From: Lumbricus rubellus
Lineage: Eukaryota; Annelida; Clitellata; Crassiclitellata; Lumbricidae
Direction: 5' to 3'
Assembly (NCBI GenBank): GCA_945859605.1
Contig: OX243824.1
Coordinates: 20,428,467 to 20,492,466, forward strand
DNA length: 64,000 nucleotides
Part shown: positions 44,254-55,209 of the stretch, piece by piece
How the letters are laid out: every line of letters starts with the position of its first letter
Position numbering within the stretch: the stretch's first letter is position 1
The notes under the pieces: model-generated
Databases searched by the model: none
Seen by the model: the letters and a program-made list of their open reading frames with translations, nothing else
What the model was told of the DNA's origin: nothing
Program-made: the position numbers and the translations under genes

Positions 44254-44569
44254 GAGAGACAGTGAAACAGAGATACAGAATCAGATAGACTGGAAGAGAG
44301 AGACAGAGAGAGACAGAGACAGACAGACAGACAGACAGACAAAGAGTGGGCTTAATTGACGCATGATTGGGCGACATAACGAGAAAAGACGTCAAACAGA
44401 ACAGTCGTCGTGCTTCCTCCACGCTCCACTGCACACGAATAGTTTTACGTCACGCACGTTGCATTGAAACCAGGTACGACAAGGCTGAAAGATGAGGTCT
44501 TCAGTTTGATTCCCTTTAGCTAACAACGTCCACAGAGTCGCCTGAAGTCTGTAGGTTATAATCACTGGT

Positions 44570-44754
44570 CAGGGCTTTTTTAAAGGAATTCTTAGAACTG
44601 CACAGCTTTTTTTACATCCTCCATGGTAACTTACTTCCAATTGGAGGATAATGACCTTTCTGCTAGTTTTAACTGTACAAAAGTGCTTCTACAACTGCAC
44701 AAATCCATTTAGAACTGCACATTTTGGTTACAACTGCACGCTAAAAGAGCCCTG
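44570..44754 (+). mobile_element. hAT-type MITE, CAGGGCTGTTTT family, copy 3
   Basis: 185 bp from CAGGGCTTTTTTAAAGGAAT to CTAAAAGAGCCCTG. Target duplication TCACTGGT (44562-44569) / TCACTGGC (44755-44762), 7 of 8 identical. Confidence 0.92.
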
Positions 44755-44996
44755 TCACTGGCTCTGATCGGGAGCGCCACTTTGAGTTTCATCAAGATGC
44801 GTTTTATAAGTGTCACATTACATGCAAATACGATAGCACGGAAATGAGCAGAACTTAGAGAATTTTCAAATTCAGAGTTTAGCTTTCAAACTGTTTTTGT
44901 ACCGTCACATTTTTATTGAAACTATGCGTCAAGGTAGAATATTCCAGGTGGAATAGTTATAAATAAATTAGCACAATAAGTTTAACACTCTAACTA

Positions 44997-45122
44997 CACT
45001 GTGTCTGGTTAAAAAGTAGCCCTCACAAAAAAGTGTCATAACTCGGTCAAAACTTTTAGGATTTGTCTGAAATTTTGAACACAGCAACTGTCTACAGGGC
45101 TACTTTTTATCCGGACAAAGTG
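44997..45122. mobile_element. mariner-type MITE, 126 bp
   Basis: Inverted ends CACTGTGTCTGGTTAAAAAG and CACTTTGTCCGGATAAAAAG, both continuing TAGCCCT, with TA at 44995-44996 and 45123-45124. Interior has no coding sequence. Confidence 0.85.
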
Positions 45123-45124
45123 TA

Positions 45125-45688
45125 CATGGTTATTGTGAAAAAGCAGAATAAAGTTGATTAATACTATCTGAAATCACAGTATTTAAGTGGAGAGTTATCA
45201 AAGTCGAATTACTACAAGACACCTTGGTGGAATAATTAATTAATTATATATTAACGACATTTTGAGCAGCGAACACAAGGTCGGAAAAGCCTCCAACTGT
45301 GACGCAAACGGTTCTGCACTTCCTATACTCATTAGTTTTCGCTGCTGATTTATATAGCGCCAGTACAACTGACTTTTATAGACTCGGCTCTGGTCGCACC
45401 TTTGAGAAATGTCACAATCCTGCGGTGCATTAGGCCTGTATACATTTTACAATGCTTTGCAACACGATGCATTGTATGCCAGTTTTTAATATGCTGTGGC
45501 CTGATGCAATTGTCATTTGTAAATTATAAGATAACTGGCCATAGTTTAATAGATTATGCATTACTTATACGGGCCCACCGCCGGGATCTCAACTGGGGAC
45601 TATAATTGTTGTCAGTGATAAAAGTGTCAGATATCATGTTGCGCTTTGAATGCAGTGCATTACGTCAGTGTATCTCCCTTTGTATTAT
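45125..45688. other. unannotated stretch
   Basis: A GATTTATATAGCGCCAGTAC tail-like word lies near 45348. No gene is seen. Confidence 0.4.
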
Positions 45689-45696
45689 TTGTATGC

Positions 45697-45910
45697 ATGT
45701 GCACTTGTCATAGCGCCCCTTCGAGATACTACTCAGAAGCGCTCCCAAATACAGCGAGGACACTGAATCGGAGTTTCACGCCGAAGCGGTGAGCAATTGC
45801 GAATGAAGGACTTGTCCAAGGTTCCTACGAGGCGGCTTGAGGTGGATTTGAACCTGCAACACTCCGACTGCAAAGCAACGAACATACCTACTACACAACC
45901 ATCCCCACAA
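45697..45910 (-). mobile_element. tRNA-derived SINE, minus-strand copy
   Basis: GTGCACTTGTCATAGCGCCC tail, GGAGTTTCACGCCGAAGCGG body, head complement ACACAACCATCCCCACAATG. Only about 85 bp separates it from an oppositely oriented copy, giving a head-to-head pair. Confidence 0.9.
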
Positions 45911-45994
45911 TGCAGAACAAGGTACAGTTCAAAGCATTAGCCAGTCCATCACTTTTTAAGTCTACTCCATGACCTTGAGCCTAAATTCATTCGA

Positions 45995-46223
45995 GGAGCG
46001 CGGTGGCGTAATGGTTGGTTCGGTGCCTTGGAGCCACATGGCTCCAGTCTCGAATCCACCTCAAGCCGTCGCGTAGGGACCTTGAGCAAGTCCTTCACTC
46101 GTAAAATTCCGATTAAGTGTCCGCGCTGTAGTTGGGAGCGCCTCTGAGTAATCGGGAGCGCATCTGAGTAGCGAGCTTGAAGATCCGCTATGACAAAATA
46201 ATGCGAGAAACAAATAAATATTA
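45995..46223 (+). mobile_element. tRNA-derived SINE, plus-strand copy with internal duplication
   Basis: GCGCGGTGGCGTAATGGTTG head, GGGACCTTGAGCAAGTCCTT body, tail GATCCGCTATGACAAAATAA. GGGAGCGCCTCTGAGTAATC is followed directly by a second copy, GGGAGCGCATCTGAGTAGCG. Part of the body around CAATTGCTCAGCGCTTCGGC is deleted. Confidence 0.88.
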
Positions 46224-47186
46224 AAATAAATTAACCATATTAATTTTGAGTTTTTTGGTGCCTATTCATTGTTGTTTTGCATTGTCGACTTCAATTTTTG
46301 TTGGCTTTGTTATCTTGATTGGTTTGGTTCCTGCTATTGTTTTTTATTGTTTCGATTGTCGTTGTTACCTTCCTTCGTTGTCTTGGTTGCCTTCATTTGA
46401 TTAAATTGCCCACCCTGGTTGTCTCAGTTGCATCAATTGTTGCATTAGTTGTCTTTGCTTGTCATCCTCCAATTGATGATACAGGAACTGAATGGTTGTT
46501 CTAATACTAATCAGTGGTGATGTCTGGACCCTTCTGCGTGTCTTAATTACAGCCAAGTCCACGATCTGCAGTACATTTGTCTATGTTGATAATGCTGCTC
46601 TTGGCAGCTGCAGCAGCATACGAGTCGCGACATACACACCGCGCTGGAGGCCGGAAAATGCCGAAGATTGCCGAGAGAGATTATGAAGATAATCAGTTTC
46701 TGCACTCTTTCATCTCTCGAGTGTCCTTTACTGGCCGAGTCAACGTACGCCCGCCCTTCCCCCACCCGCCCACCCCCAGCCCCTCGCCCGCCCACCGAGA
46801 CCAATGACCTTAGGCACTGGCCACGTGTTCCACCACGTGCAATGAGAGCTGGCTGCTGCTGCTGGCTGACCACTGTAAACAAGGCATGCAGCGTTGGTTG
46901 GATCTGATTGCGATGGTCAGGGTTTCAATCCAGATGCTTCACGTGAACTCCCACACAATTATAGTAACAATTATTACAATTTATTTTTCGCCGTACTACG
47001 ATCATGTTGGTACAATTATAGTCCCGTACAAAGCACGCAGCCTACAAAGCAGCCATCCAACAAAAAACAACTCGGCGGATATAGAATAAGCGAGCGAAAG
47101 CCTACAACGAACCTACAGACCTATAGGCAGTGCAGCAACTCGCGGCGCTCCTTCCACAAATGTATGCTATACATGTATGAGAATTT
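46224..47186. other. unannotated stretch
   Basis: Frames near 46319-46504 are T/G-rich and low in complexity. A C-rich patch lies at 46750-46800. No gene or element is recognised. Confidence 0.4.
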
Positions 47187-47335
47187 GCTATAGCGCCCTA
47201 TCACGATATCTACTCAAAGGCACTCCCGACTTCAGCGCGGACACTGAATCCCGAAAGCGCATGAGCAATTGCGAGTGAAGGACTTGTTCAGGATCCCCAC
47301 GCGGCGACTTGTGGTGGATTTGAAACATAGTTCAG
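47187..47335 (-). mobile_element. tRNA-derived SINE, partial minus-strand copy
   Basis: GCTATAGCGCCCTATCACGA tail through GCGCATGAGCAATTGCGAGT body to GGTGGATTTGAAACATAGTT. The tRNA-like head beyond box B is missing. Confidence 0.85.
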
Positions 47336-47420
47336 ATGGTGAATTGCAATGCATAGGCCTATGTAACAAAATATAGATTCTCATCAATTTAATCAATCAA
47401 TCAATCAATCGCATAAAATG

Positions 47421-47690
47421 TATACAGCGCCCCTCCAGGGCCGGATTAAGGCATGTTCGACATATTCGGCAGAACAGGGCCCCACACACTTTAGGGGCCC
47501 ACACACAAGGAAACAATTTGTATGAAAAAAATTGGTATATTTTGACGAAATTTATACCAAACGACTAGAAAAAGGTCATCAGATTTTTCGATCGAAGATA
47601 CCCCACAAAATGTTCAGAACAGGGTCCCCACATTTCTTAAGCCGGACTGCGCCCCTCCATGATCTCTACTCAGAGGTCGCAACTCAGACC
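47421..47690 (-). mobile_element. SINE tail fragment split by a hAT-like MITE
   Basis: The SINE tail is TATACAGCGCCCCTC on the left (47421-47435) and resumes as CGCCCCTCCATGATCTCTACTCAGAGGTCG on the right from 47650, without gap once the duplicated 8 bases are removed. Confidence 0.8.
47436..47649. mobile_element. hAT-like MITE, CAGGGCCGGATTAAG family
   Basis: 214 bp with ends CAGGGCCGGATTAAGGC and CAGTCCGGCTTAAG. Exact 8-bp target duplication CGCCCCTC (47428-47435 and 47650-47657). Its terminus resembles the 2.6-kb element at 29987, so the two may share a transposase source. Confidence 0.9.
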
Positions 47691-49296
47691 TGGACAAAAA
47701 AAGAAAAGCATTGGTTAAGAAGATGCTAATACATAAAAACCCAGCAGAATTACGGGGATGCGAGTCGTATCTACTTCTGTACACAACGGTGTCTCTCGTG
47801 CTATGGTTTACGATGCTTGGTATCATTGTATAGTGTATACCTATCCTCCCTTATGTACACGTGTTTGCTGCACGTTTATTTATGAAACACGTTGTAATGT
47901 GGTCGCCTGTTAGTACAGTAGGCCAACGACGGCATAAAAAACGTCTCGAAAGCAATCTCCCGCGAAGTCAAGTATATTATTAAGTAGCAGAGTAGAGACA
48001 GCAGATTAGGTCAGCGGTGCTCGTGAACTATATCTTATGCACACAAAACAGTCCGGGAGATTGTTGTTCAGGCGCAACATTTATTCTATGCATACGTCGA
48101 ACTAAATATAGGCCGCCTACGTTTACGTTACGGAATTATTTTTGTCCATAAAAAGGTTTAGGGTCTTTTGTCTTTTAGCCTCTGCGATGTACCTTAAAAT
48201 AGTGCAATGCTAGATGCATAGGACTAGGCCTACATGCATGTACAAGCCTTAGCTCGTGTTTCTGCGTAAAAAACCAGCAATCAGTTCCGAATGTCTTCAG
48301 TCTGTTTAAGTTGTTTGATGCCCGTAAGTAAGTCTCCAAAAAGGTACTTTGGACTTGATTGCATTTGTGTAAACATGCTGTAGGCCTTCCTACCTTACCA
48401 GCCACCAGGACGATAAAGAAATAGTTATACCCAGGTCTACGGGATTCGAACCGCGTAATGTAAGCGCTTCAAGCCATATTGCAATTTTTATATTAGCCCC
48501 TTCCTTCCCTCCCTTACTTGCTTACTTACTTACTTGCTTACTTATCTACTTACATACTTACATACTTGATCACTTTTCTTATTTACAGCGACAATGCTGA
48601 GACGCCAAAACCGTTTATAATCACAGAGTCGCTGACTGTGACGTAGCTAAATACGCGACTGACGCCATTTTGAAATTTTCATAAATGTTTGTTCAGATGA
48701 CGTCATAATATTTAACGGACGGTTTCGTTGCTTGGAAACGAAATTAATCGAGCAGATAATAATAGTTATTATCAGTCGTAATGGTGAGACATTATTTTGC
48801 GAAAGGAAATTATCGAATTTCGATGATCACAAGATGTGGTAAAACGAAGACTGGTGTGTGAAAAACTTTGTCAATTGTACAAGGTGCCGGTAATTAATCG
48901 AAAAATGGACAAGAAATGTTACTTCGAACAGAAAAATCATCAAAATTTTTGATCATGAAAGAAATTTGAGGCAGGTAGGCTCTACTGTTCCTTTTGAAGA
49001 GAATCCGATCAGTTCACGACATGGTCGAGTCAGCCCCCCCCTTCTAAAATTTTTGTATCCGCCCTTGGGTCGATTTGATTTCATAAAGGTTAAACCTTAC
49101 TGACATAATATTACTGTTTACCGCATTTCCCGTATGTGGGTCCGTTGCGGTTTTGCTCCCAATCACTCAAAGCGACATTTTCTGCTTTGATTCCTTCTTA
49201 CTTGATAAATTTATAGACTCAAATACAATAATTTGTTCAAACATTTCCTTTTTGCATAACTGAATGAGCCATGTATACGTAACTATAAACTTCTTA
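47691..49296. other. unannotated stretch with small repeats
   Basis: A tRNA box B-like word (complement GGTTCGAATCCCG) lies at about 48440-48455 without tRNA stems. A (TTAC)n run lies near 48515-48570. No gene is seen. Confidence 0.45.
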
Positions 49297-49645
49297 TCTA
49301 TATAAATAAAAATGAAACTTTCCAATAGTGCGGTCACAATCACGCCGAACCTTACGCACCGATTGTTGTGAAAATTTACCAAAACCTTCCATTCCAATAG
49401 CACAAGGTCAGAAGGTTTTTCTTTCCGAAAAAACCCAATCGTTTCCACAAAAAGTGAACTTTGCAATCCGTTCGACCGCCATTTGCAAATTCAACAAAAC
49501 AGCAGGGCTGCCAGATTTCAGACACAGCAGACGAAACATCAATGAGGTTGCGTACTGTGACGTCATAAGAGAGTCGCAAATTAATTTTCGAAAGCGGCGG
49601 GGGATGTCTTTTCTGCCACAGCAAAGCGTGGCTGGGTACAGCTAG
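49297..49645 (+). mobile_element. non-autonomous Helitron
   Basis: Starts TCTATATAAATAAAAATGAA after an A and ends GGCTGGGTACAGCTAG before a T. A short hairpin (GCCAC...GTGGC) lies 10-15 bases before the end. The 5' TC, 3' CTAG-type terminus, hairpin, A/T insertion site and absence of inverted repeats fit Helitrons. 349 bp, no Rep/helicase. Confidence 0.78.
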
Positions 49646-49646
49646 T

Positions 49647-50029
49647 TAGGTTATAATTATTATGTGATCGTAATATCGTGCACATTGTTGGGATCAATAA
49701 ACTGATTATTTTATTATTTTATTTTCTGTTTGAAATGACAATTATGTGGAGCGAGCCACCAAATACTTCGAACAGATAATCCATATCTTGATCGTAGCCT
49801 ACTCTAACGATTTAGGCCTACTTTGAGTTGTACGGTCTATTGAATTCTATAGTATTTAAGGCCTATTTGAGAGACCAATGCCAAAATCATAATATTATAG
49901 TCTAGCGTACATGTAGGTTATATTTATTTATGTGAGAATTTCAGTTGACGAGGATAGATCAAAGCGAGCACCACTTCTCTGAAAGGCCATCGAAAAGACC
50001 AGATCATTCGTAGCATTCGTATGAATTTA
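49647..50029. other. unannotated stretch
   Basis: AT-rich, two TAGGCCTA-type words; no gene or element. Confidence 0.4.
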
Positions 50030-50440
50030 TGAATGAATGAATGAATGAATGAATGATAAACCGAATGAACGAATGAATGAATGAACGAACGAACGAATGA
50101 CTGACTGGCTGAATGAGTAACTGAATGACTGAATGAATGAATGAATGAATGAGTGAATGAATAAATAAATGAGTGGCTGAATGAATGGCTGAATGAATGA
50201 GTGGCCGAACGAATGAACGAATGAATGAATGAGTGGATGAATTAATGACTGAATGGCTGAATGAATGAATGAATGAACGAATGAATGAATGAATGAATGA
50301 GTGGATGAATTAATGACTGAATGGCTGAATGAATGAATGAATGAATGAATGAATGAATGAATGAATGAATGAATGAATGAATGAATGAATGAATGAATGA
50401 ACGAATCACTGAATGGCAGAATGAATGAATGAAGGTTCTA
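50030..50440. repeat. (TGAA)n microsatellite with longer periodicity
   Basis: GAATGAATGA with GAATGGCTGAATGA and GAGTGGATGAATTAATGACT blocks repeated (near 50230 and 50300), so larger units were duplicated. Confidence 0.93.
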
Positions 50441-50916
50441 TACTCGGCTTTCTTATTTTCTCAAAACATCCCAACTTTCCCTTCCACCAAATTGCACAAC
50501 GGTTTTACAAGGGTTCCGCTGCTCAGCATTGAAGGTTCACAATTTATGGTGTTTTTCATCCACCTTTCCTTCAACGGAAAATTGTGTTTAGTATGATGGA
50601 ACTTCAATGAACTGTTGAGTGCCATGATTATAGATAACAACAATAAGTATCCAGTTAAACACTGGGCTACGTTTAGTATGCAAGCAAATGCAAAAATAAT
50701 AGGATTTCTCAAATCAGCCATAGAGATATTCACAAGTTGATTTCACTGTTTGAATACTAATCCTGATTGGCTGAGAATGTAGGTAAGGTCAGGTGGAAAG
50801 GTTATCGACCGAACTCTGACCTATCGACCGCGCCATTTAAAGCCAGCGTGAGACTTTGAGCAATGTAAGGTAATGTAATAATTGTAACCTATAATTTATT
50901 TGTTTGTTTGTATGTA
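50441..50916. other. unannotated stretch
   Basis: A 90-codon minus-strand frame (50461-50733) has one hydrophobic segment but no recognised family; evidence is too weak for a gene. Confidence 0.35.
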
Positions 50917-51131
50917 TGTGCACTTGTTATAGCGCCCCTTCAAACTCACTCTCTCTACCCAGAGGCGCTCCCGAATGCAGAGCGGGCACTGCATCGGAGT
51001 TTCACGCCGAAGCGCTGAGCAATTGTGAGTGAAGGACTTGCCCAAGGTCCTTACTCGGCGAGGTGGATTTGAACCTCGAACCTTCCGTCTCCAAGGCAAC
51101 GACGCCACCACTACACCACCGCGCCCCACAA
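50917..51131 (-). mobile_element. tRNA-derived SINE, well-preserved minus-strand copy
   Basis: GTGCACTTGTTATAGCGCCC tail, GAAGCGCTGAGCAATTGTGA and GGACTTGCCCAAGGTCC body, head complement CACTACACCACCGCGCCCCA. It lacks a short segment before box B (GGCGAGGTGGATTTGAACC). Confidence 0.93.
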
Positions 51132-51156
51132 TATATTATACAATACAACTGAAATT

Positions 51157-51357
51157 TTATATCGCGCTCCATACAAAATTCAGAAGTGTACACGCGACTC
51201 AACGGCGCAAATGCATTATTACACTGCAGAGCAATTGTGAGTAAAGGACTTGCTCAAGGTCCTTACACCTTTAGCTCCTCGGACGGGGATCGAACCCCTA
51301 TACTCTCCGCATTACAGGCCGACCACTTAAACCAATCGGCCACCGTGCTTGACACAC
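51157..51357 (-). mobile_element. SINE variant with a different tRNA head
   Basis: The tail-side body (GAGCAATTGTGAGTAAAGGA, CTTGCTCAAGGTCCTTA) is shared with the main family. The head, read in reverse, is CGGTGGCCGATTGGTTTAAG and then GGGGTTCGATCCCCGTCC, a Leu/Ser-type long-arm tRNA pattern rather than the usual head. Box A and box B are both intact. Confidence 0.8.
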
Positions 51358-51664
51358 AAAAGCATTGTACTAACTGCCATAGTAAAAATGTTGGAAATCC
51401 ACTTAAATTCGCAGATAAATTTAATAATCCGCGGCCTTCTGGAACATTAATCCATGCACTGGTTGAAATAATTATTGTCCTTGGCAAGATCCATGGTCCA
51501 TGCAGCATGGAGAATGAAATGGTGCATATCCGAGGGGAGTGGGACGAGTTGAGTATAATCGAGTTGTTGAACTGTGTAATGAGAAGTTGGACCTAAGCAT
51601 CAGCTGACGACGAGATTTATATAGCGCATGATCATCATCGAAATCGTTTCGTGAGAAAAGCGAA
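51358..51664. other. unannotated stretch
   Basis: GATTTATATAGCGCATGATC near 51615 is tail-like. No gene is seen. Confidence 0.4.
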
Positions 51665-51775
51665 ACATAGTATATTATATATATAATTATATATTATATA
51701 TATTATATAAATTATTATATATAAAATATTATATATTATACATATTATATATTATATATAATTATATATATCACC
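51665..51775. repeat. TATATTA-rich repeat
   Basis: ATATATTATATAAT units, about 110 bp. Confidence 0.85.
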
Positions 51776-51969
51776 CGATCGTTGTTGAAAATTCACTTCA
51801 CAACGATTTCGAAATGAGTTGTATAATATTATACGAAAGCTCGTGTTGTCTACGACAGTTCACCGATTATCGTTGGACAATGGACATCTCGACCCCATCC
51901 ATATCAATGAACGACTGCACGACAAGAAAGTGGCCCAACTTTCTACCATATCGGAAGGCCAGGGGCTCA

Positions 51970-52111
51970 CACACTCTGACACTCACGCACACATACACAC
52001 ACACGCACACACGCACACAACGATCATCATGATCATCAAGATCACCATCACCATCATCATCATCATCATCATCATCACCATCATGATCATGATCATCATC
52101 ATCATCATCAT

Positions 52112-52143
<32 letters not shown>

Positions 52144-52175
52144 TCACCATCGTCATCATCATCATCATCATTATC
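51970..52175. repeat. (CA)n then (CAT)n repeat
   Basis: CACACGCACAC run followed by ATCATCACC triplets. Poly-Asp, poly-Met and poly-Ile frames are artefacts. Confidence 0.93.
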
Positions 52176-52404
52176 AAGCACCGTACGTAGGCCTATATAT
52201 TAATTATTATGAAAACCGTTAGACCACCAGTTCGTTTGCCACGTGTCCAACTCAAGACTTCAAAACACTACTTGCAACTCAATGTGTGCGTGTATGACTA
52301 TCACATGTCTGTGGCCGTAAGGTTGTTTTTGATAGGCTCATAAAGACGCAGTAAAATGCCTTGAAACGTACTATGGTTATGGCGATTGAAGAGCGAATGG
52401 AACA

Positions 52405-52503
52405 GGCAGACAGGCAGACAGACAGGCAGGCAGGCAGGCAGGTAGGCAGGCAGGCAGGCAGGCAGGCATGCAGGCAGGCAGGCAGGCAGGCATGCAGGCA
52501 GAT
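52405..52503. repeat. (CAGG)n microsatellite
   Basis: About 22 CAGG units with CAGA and CATG variants. Confidence 0.95.
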
Positions 52504-52686
52504 ACGATGATGATGGAGTTTATTTGTGAGTTATGTGGACGGATGAAGAATTTTCAATTTCACATGACGTAGCCTACGTGATGATAAGTCCAGCGTTTCA
52601 CTGTAGGGCGTAGGCTAAGCATAATATATATCGGCATATCTATATTTTTGTGAGACTCTAAAAGATTATACGACGCCTTAAATATC

Positions 52687-52687
52687 G

Positions 52688-52724
<37 letters not shown>
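52687..52724. repeat. (CA)n microsatellite
   Basis: About 18 CA units. Confidence 0.93.
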
Positions 52725-52725
<1 letters not shown>

Positions 52726-52952
52726 GCATGCATAATTTTATAAACATTCACAAACGTGTAACATTATAGCCTACATATACACACTGGGAGAGCCTCTGAG
52801 TGATTCACGCTATTAGAAGCGCTTTATAAATGTTTTAATGCAAATACAATACAACACGCTACACACACAGTCTGACCTTAATATAAATACTGTTTCAACT
52901 TATTTGCTGTGTGAAGAGGCTCTTGTTTTGCTAAGATAGATATAGTCAGTCA

Positions 52953-53046
52953 ATCATCGTTTTTGGAGAGCCTCAAAAAACGCGCCCAATGAGTACACAT
53001 AATATGTGTACTTATGTGGCGCATGTAGACTCTCCATAACGATGAT
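52953..53046. repeat. ~94-bp imperfect palindrome (hairpin)
   Basis: Arms of about 46 bases begin ATCATCGTTTTTGGAGAG on one side and (complement) ATCATCGTTATGGAGAG on the other, with matching GCGCC and AAGTACACATA segments toward the centre. It could be a very short MITE or a hairpin precursor. Confidence 0.75.
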
Positions 53047-53561
53047 GCCTATAGATATGGTTGGCCGCTATGCCTATAATTATAGGCCTATATTATAGGC
53101 ATACATACAACCAGCAAATACATAGAGCGCCAAATACAATATTAGGGTCTATTATAAATTAATTTTTGACCAGATTGACTGTTGGCTGGGTTCATACAAC
53201 AATCGTAGGCCTAATACAATACAATATTGCGACTGTAAGCCTATATTTTTATTTCTTAAATATTCGTTTAATATCGGACTGACACAACGCCGTATGATTA
53301 CAATTCATAGCACGAACGGATGATAACGAGTTATTACAGGAGATGAATGTAACTGTTGGCAGCCATGCAAGGCGTCGTAATGCCCTACTGCAAAATTTAC
53401 CAACGCCATCTACCGAATGGAAGGTTGAGTGGACCTTTGATATTTCTCTCTTTCCAAAACACAGAAGGATATAGACACTACACAGAGCAATTGTGAAAGA
53501 AAGACATGCATTCGGACGAGACTATAACCAGTATACTATTTTTCATTTATGTCTCCATTTC
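53047..53561. other. unannotated stretch
   Basis: Several AGGCCTA words and no gene. Confidence 0.4.
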
Positions 53562-53770
53562 TATAGCGCCCCTTTAAGCTCTCTCTACTCAGGGGCGCTC
53601 CCGAATGCTAGAGCGGACACTGCATCGAAGTTTCACGCCGAAGCGCATGAGCAATTGCGAGTGAAGGACTTGCTCAAGGTCCCTACGCAGAGGCTTGATG
53701 TGGATTCGAACCTGCAGCCCTCCGGCTGCAAGACAACGAACATACCCACTACACCCCCCCGCATCCCACA
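53562..53770 (-). mobile_element. tRNA-derived SINE, minus-strand copy
   Basis: TATAGCGCCCCTTTAAGCTC tail, GCATGAGCAATTGCGAGTGA and GGACTTGCTCAAGGTCC body, box B complement GGATTCGAACC, head complement ACTACACCCCCCCGCATCCC. Confidence 0.92.
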
Positions 53771-53820
53771 CAGACCGCAGTACAGACCGGGCTCTCTAAC
53801 CACTCGGCCATCATGCCCTA
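53771..53820 (-). other. second tRNA-like head fragment beside the SINE
   Basis: Read in reverse, GGCATGATGGCCGAGTGGTT followed by AGAGAGCCC is a Leu/Ser-type tRNA 5' half with a box A. It abuts the normal SINE head, as if two heads were joined. Confidence 0.55.
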
Positions 53821-53879
53821 TAATCAAATAATACAAGCAGCGCATATACAGTGCATCCATGGCACCACCTTATTTAAGT

Positions 53880-54012
53880 CACCGCAATATATATACATGT
53901 ATATTATATATAATGTATGTATAATATATAATATATAATATATATGATATATATACACACATATATATATTACAGCACTATATATATATATAAATATATA
54001 TATATAACATGT
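53880..54012. repeat. TA-rich repeat
   Basis: ATATATACATGTATATTATA-type alternation. Confidence 0.85.
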
Positions 54013-54171
54013 ATAACAGCGTTTCACCCGCGACGAGTTCTTTGTCCCGTTTGGTGAGTCGATCAAGTCGGCAAATGGTCATGAATGCAAATCGGAACTT
54101 TGCCCTCTTCTTCTTACACAGCAGCATCTACTACATCTTATGTTCTTCTAATCAAGGCCGAGACGTCAGCA

Positions 54172-54195
54172 TGCTGCTGCTGCTGCTGCTGCTGC
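54172..54195. repeat. (CTG)n microsatellite
   Basis: Eight CTG units. Confidence 0.85.
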
Positions 54196-54199
54196 CGTT

Positions 54200-54735
54200 G
54201 AAGCCTGGGTTGGCATTCGCTTTTCCATCACTGCATCCATGAGTCTGACTAATCTGTTTCTACGACTGGCGCTGGATGTATAATTGTATATTGCGTTGTA
54301 CATTGACTGCCTACATGTATATAGTATAAGACTGTTGTAAGGACGCAATTAGGTGGCAGAATCATTAGCAGTAAGTTCAGCAACAGCAACAAGATGGACA
54401 CGCAAGACAAAAGTAAAACAAGACTTTGTCTTCAGAATTGCCCTTCATATTTTGGACCCCATGTTGGGGGGTGACCCCATGGTCGGATTTTGGGGGATTT
54501 TGGATATGTTATTCAGCAAAAAATTCTGAACAGGAAAACGTTTAGAAAGCTTATGTTGCAATTTTGCCCAGGTTGACGGTATTTTTTTTATCTAGATTGC
54601 CTGGACTAGATTCTGTGTACGCTAAAAGTTTTTGTTACTTGTTATAAGTATATTAATGAAAACAACAATTAAGAAGAGGAAAATTAACAATCTTTGCTCT
54701 TTTTGTGGGTGCACTTAGTGTGGTGCCAATGGATA
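54200..54735. other. unannotated stretch
   Basis: No gene or element. CCCCATGTTGGGGGGTGACCCCATGG near 54455 holds a small inverted repeat. Confidence 0.4.
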
Positions 54736-54905
54736 TGACTACAACGACGACGATGATGATGATGACGACGACTATGAGGAAGTTAATCATTGTGATAATT
54801 ATGATTATGAGAACTATGATTAAGTCAATCATGATGATGATGAAGATGATGATGAGGATGATGATGGCGATGATTACGACAGTGCTGTTGACGTTTATGA
54901 CGAAG
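54736..54905. repeat. (GAT/GAC)n trinucleotide-like repeat
   Basis: GATGATGAC-type low-complexity sequence. Confidence 0.85.
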
Positions 54906-54945
54906 GATGAGAATTATAGAAGAAAAAAACAATGAGGTGTCTAAC

Positions 54946-55197
54946 CATGGTAAGAATTTCCGGGCGATTATGGGCGGTTCAAGCCCAAGGCTTTCTTATG
55001 ATCCATGGTAAAGTCCTAATTGCACACCCCAAGCCCACAAAAAGCAACGTCTGATACTCCCCAGTTATTTTTCTGCAATTATTCTCATACTGGATCGGAC
55101 TACGGTCCACGTGGAGTTGGGGTGTGAAAAAGAATTTTTTCTACGAGCCCTAAGAAAGACTAGGGCTGAACCCCTAAGCCCCATTGTCAATTCTCAC
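54946..55197. mobile_element. hAT-like MITE, CATGGTRAGAATT family, copy 1
   Basis: Left CATGGTAAGAATTTCCGGGC and inverted right GTGAGAATTGACAATGGGGC begin inverted repeats of about 95 bp sharing GTTCARGCCC, TCTTTCTTA and CACACCCCAA words. Flanking 8-mers TGTCTAAC and TTTCTAAT match at 6 of 8. Related to 57691-57839. Confidence 0.65.
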
Positions 55198-55209
55198 TTT
55201 CTAATGACG

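Larger units (their letters stand above)
37191..44258 (+). mobile_element. Gmr1-like Ty3/Gypsy LTR retrotransposon
   Basis: Complete element 37196-44253 with GAGAG duplications at 37191-37195 and 44254-44258. LTRs of 520 and 529 bp begin TGTCAG and end TGACA. One Gag-Pol frame lies between, with a polypurine tract at its 3' end. Integrase lies upstream of reverse transcriptase, an order normal for Ty1/Copia. Here it occurs with Gypsy-type domains, as known for the deuterostome Gmr1-like group. The near-identical LTRs point to a recent insertion. Confidence 0.93.

Noticed and set aside
48425..48490. tRNA gene on the minus strand, based on GGTTCGAATCCCG
   Set aside because: Only box B is convincing; no acceptor stem or box A at the right distance.
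50461..50733. Membrane protein gene with an N-terminal hydrophobic helix
   Set aside because: Single short frame, no recognised family, no splice or polyadenylation support.
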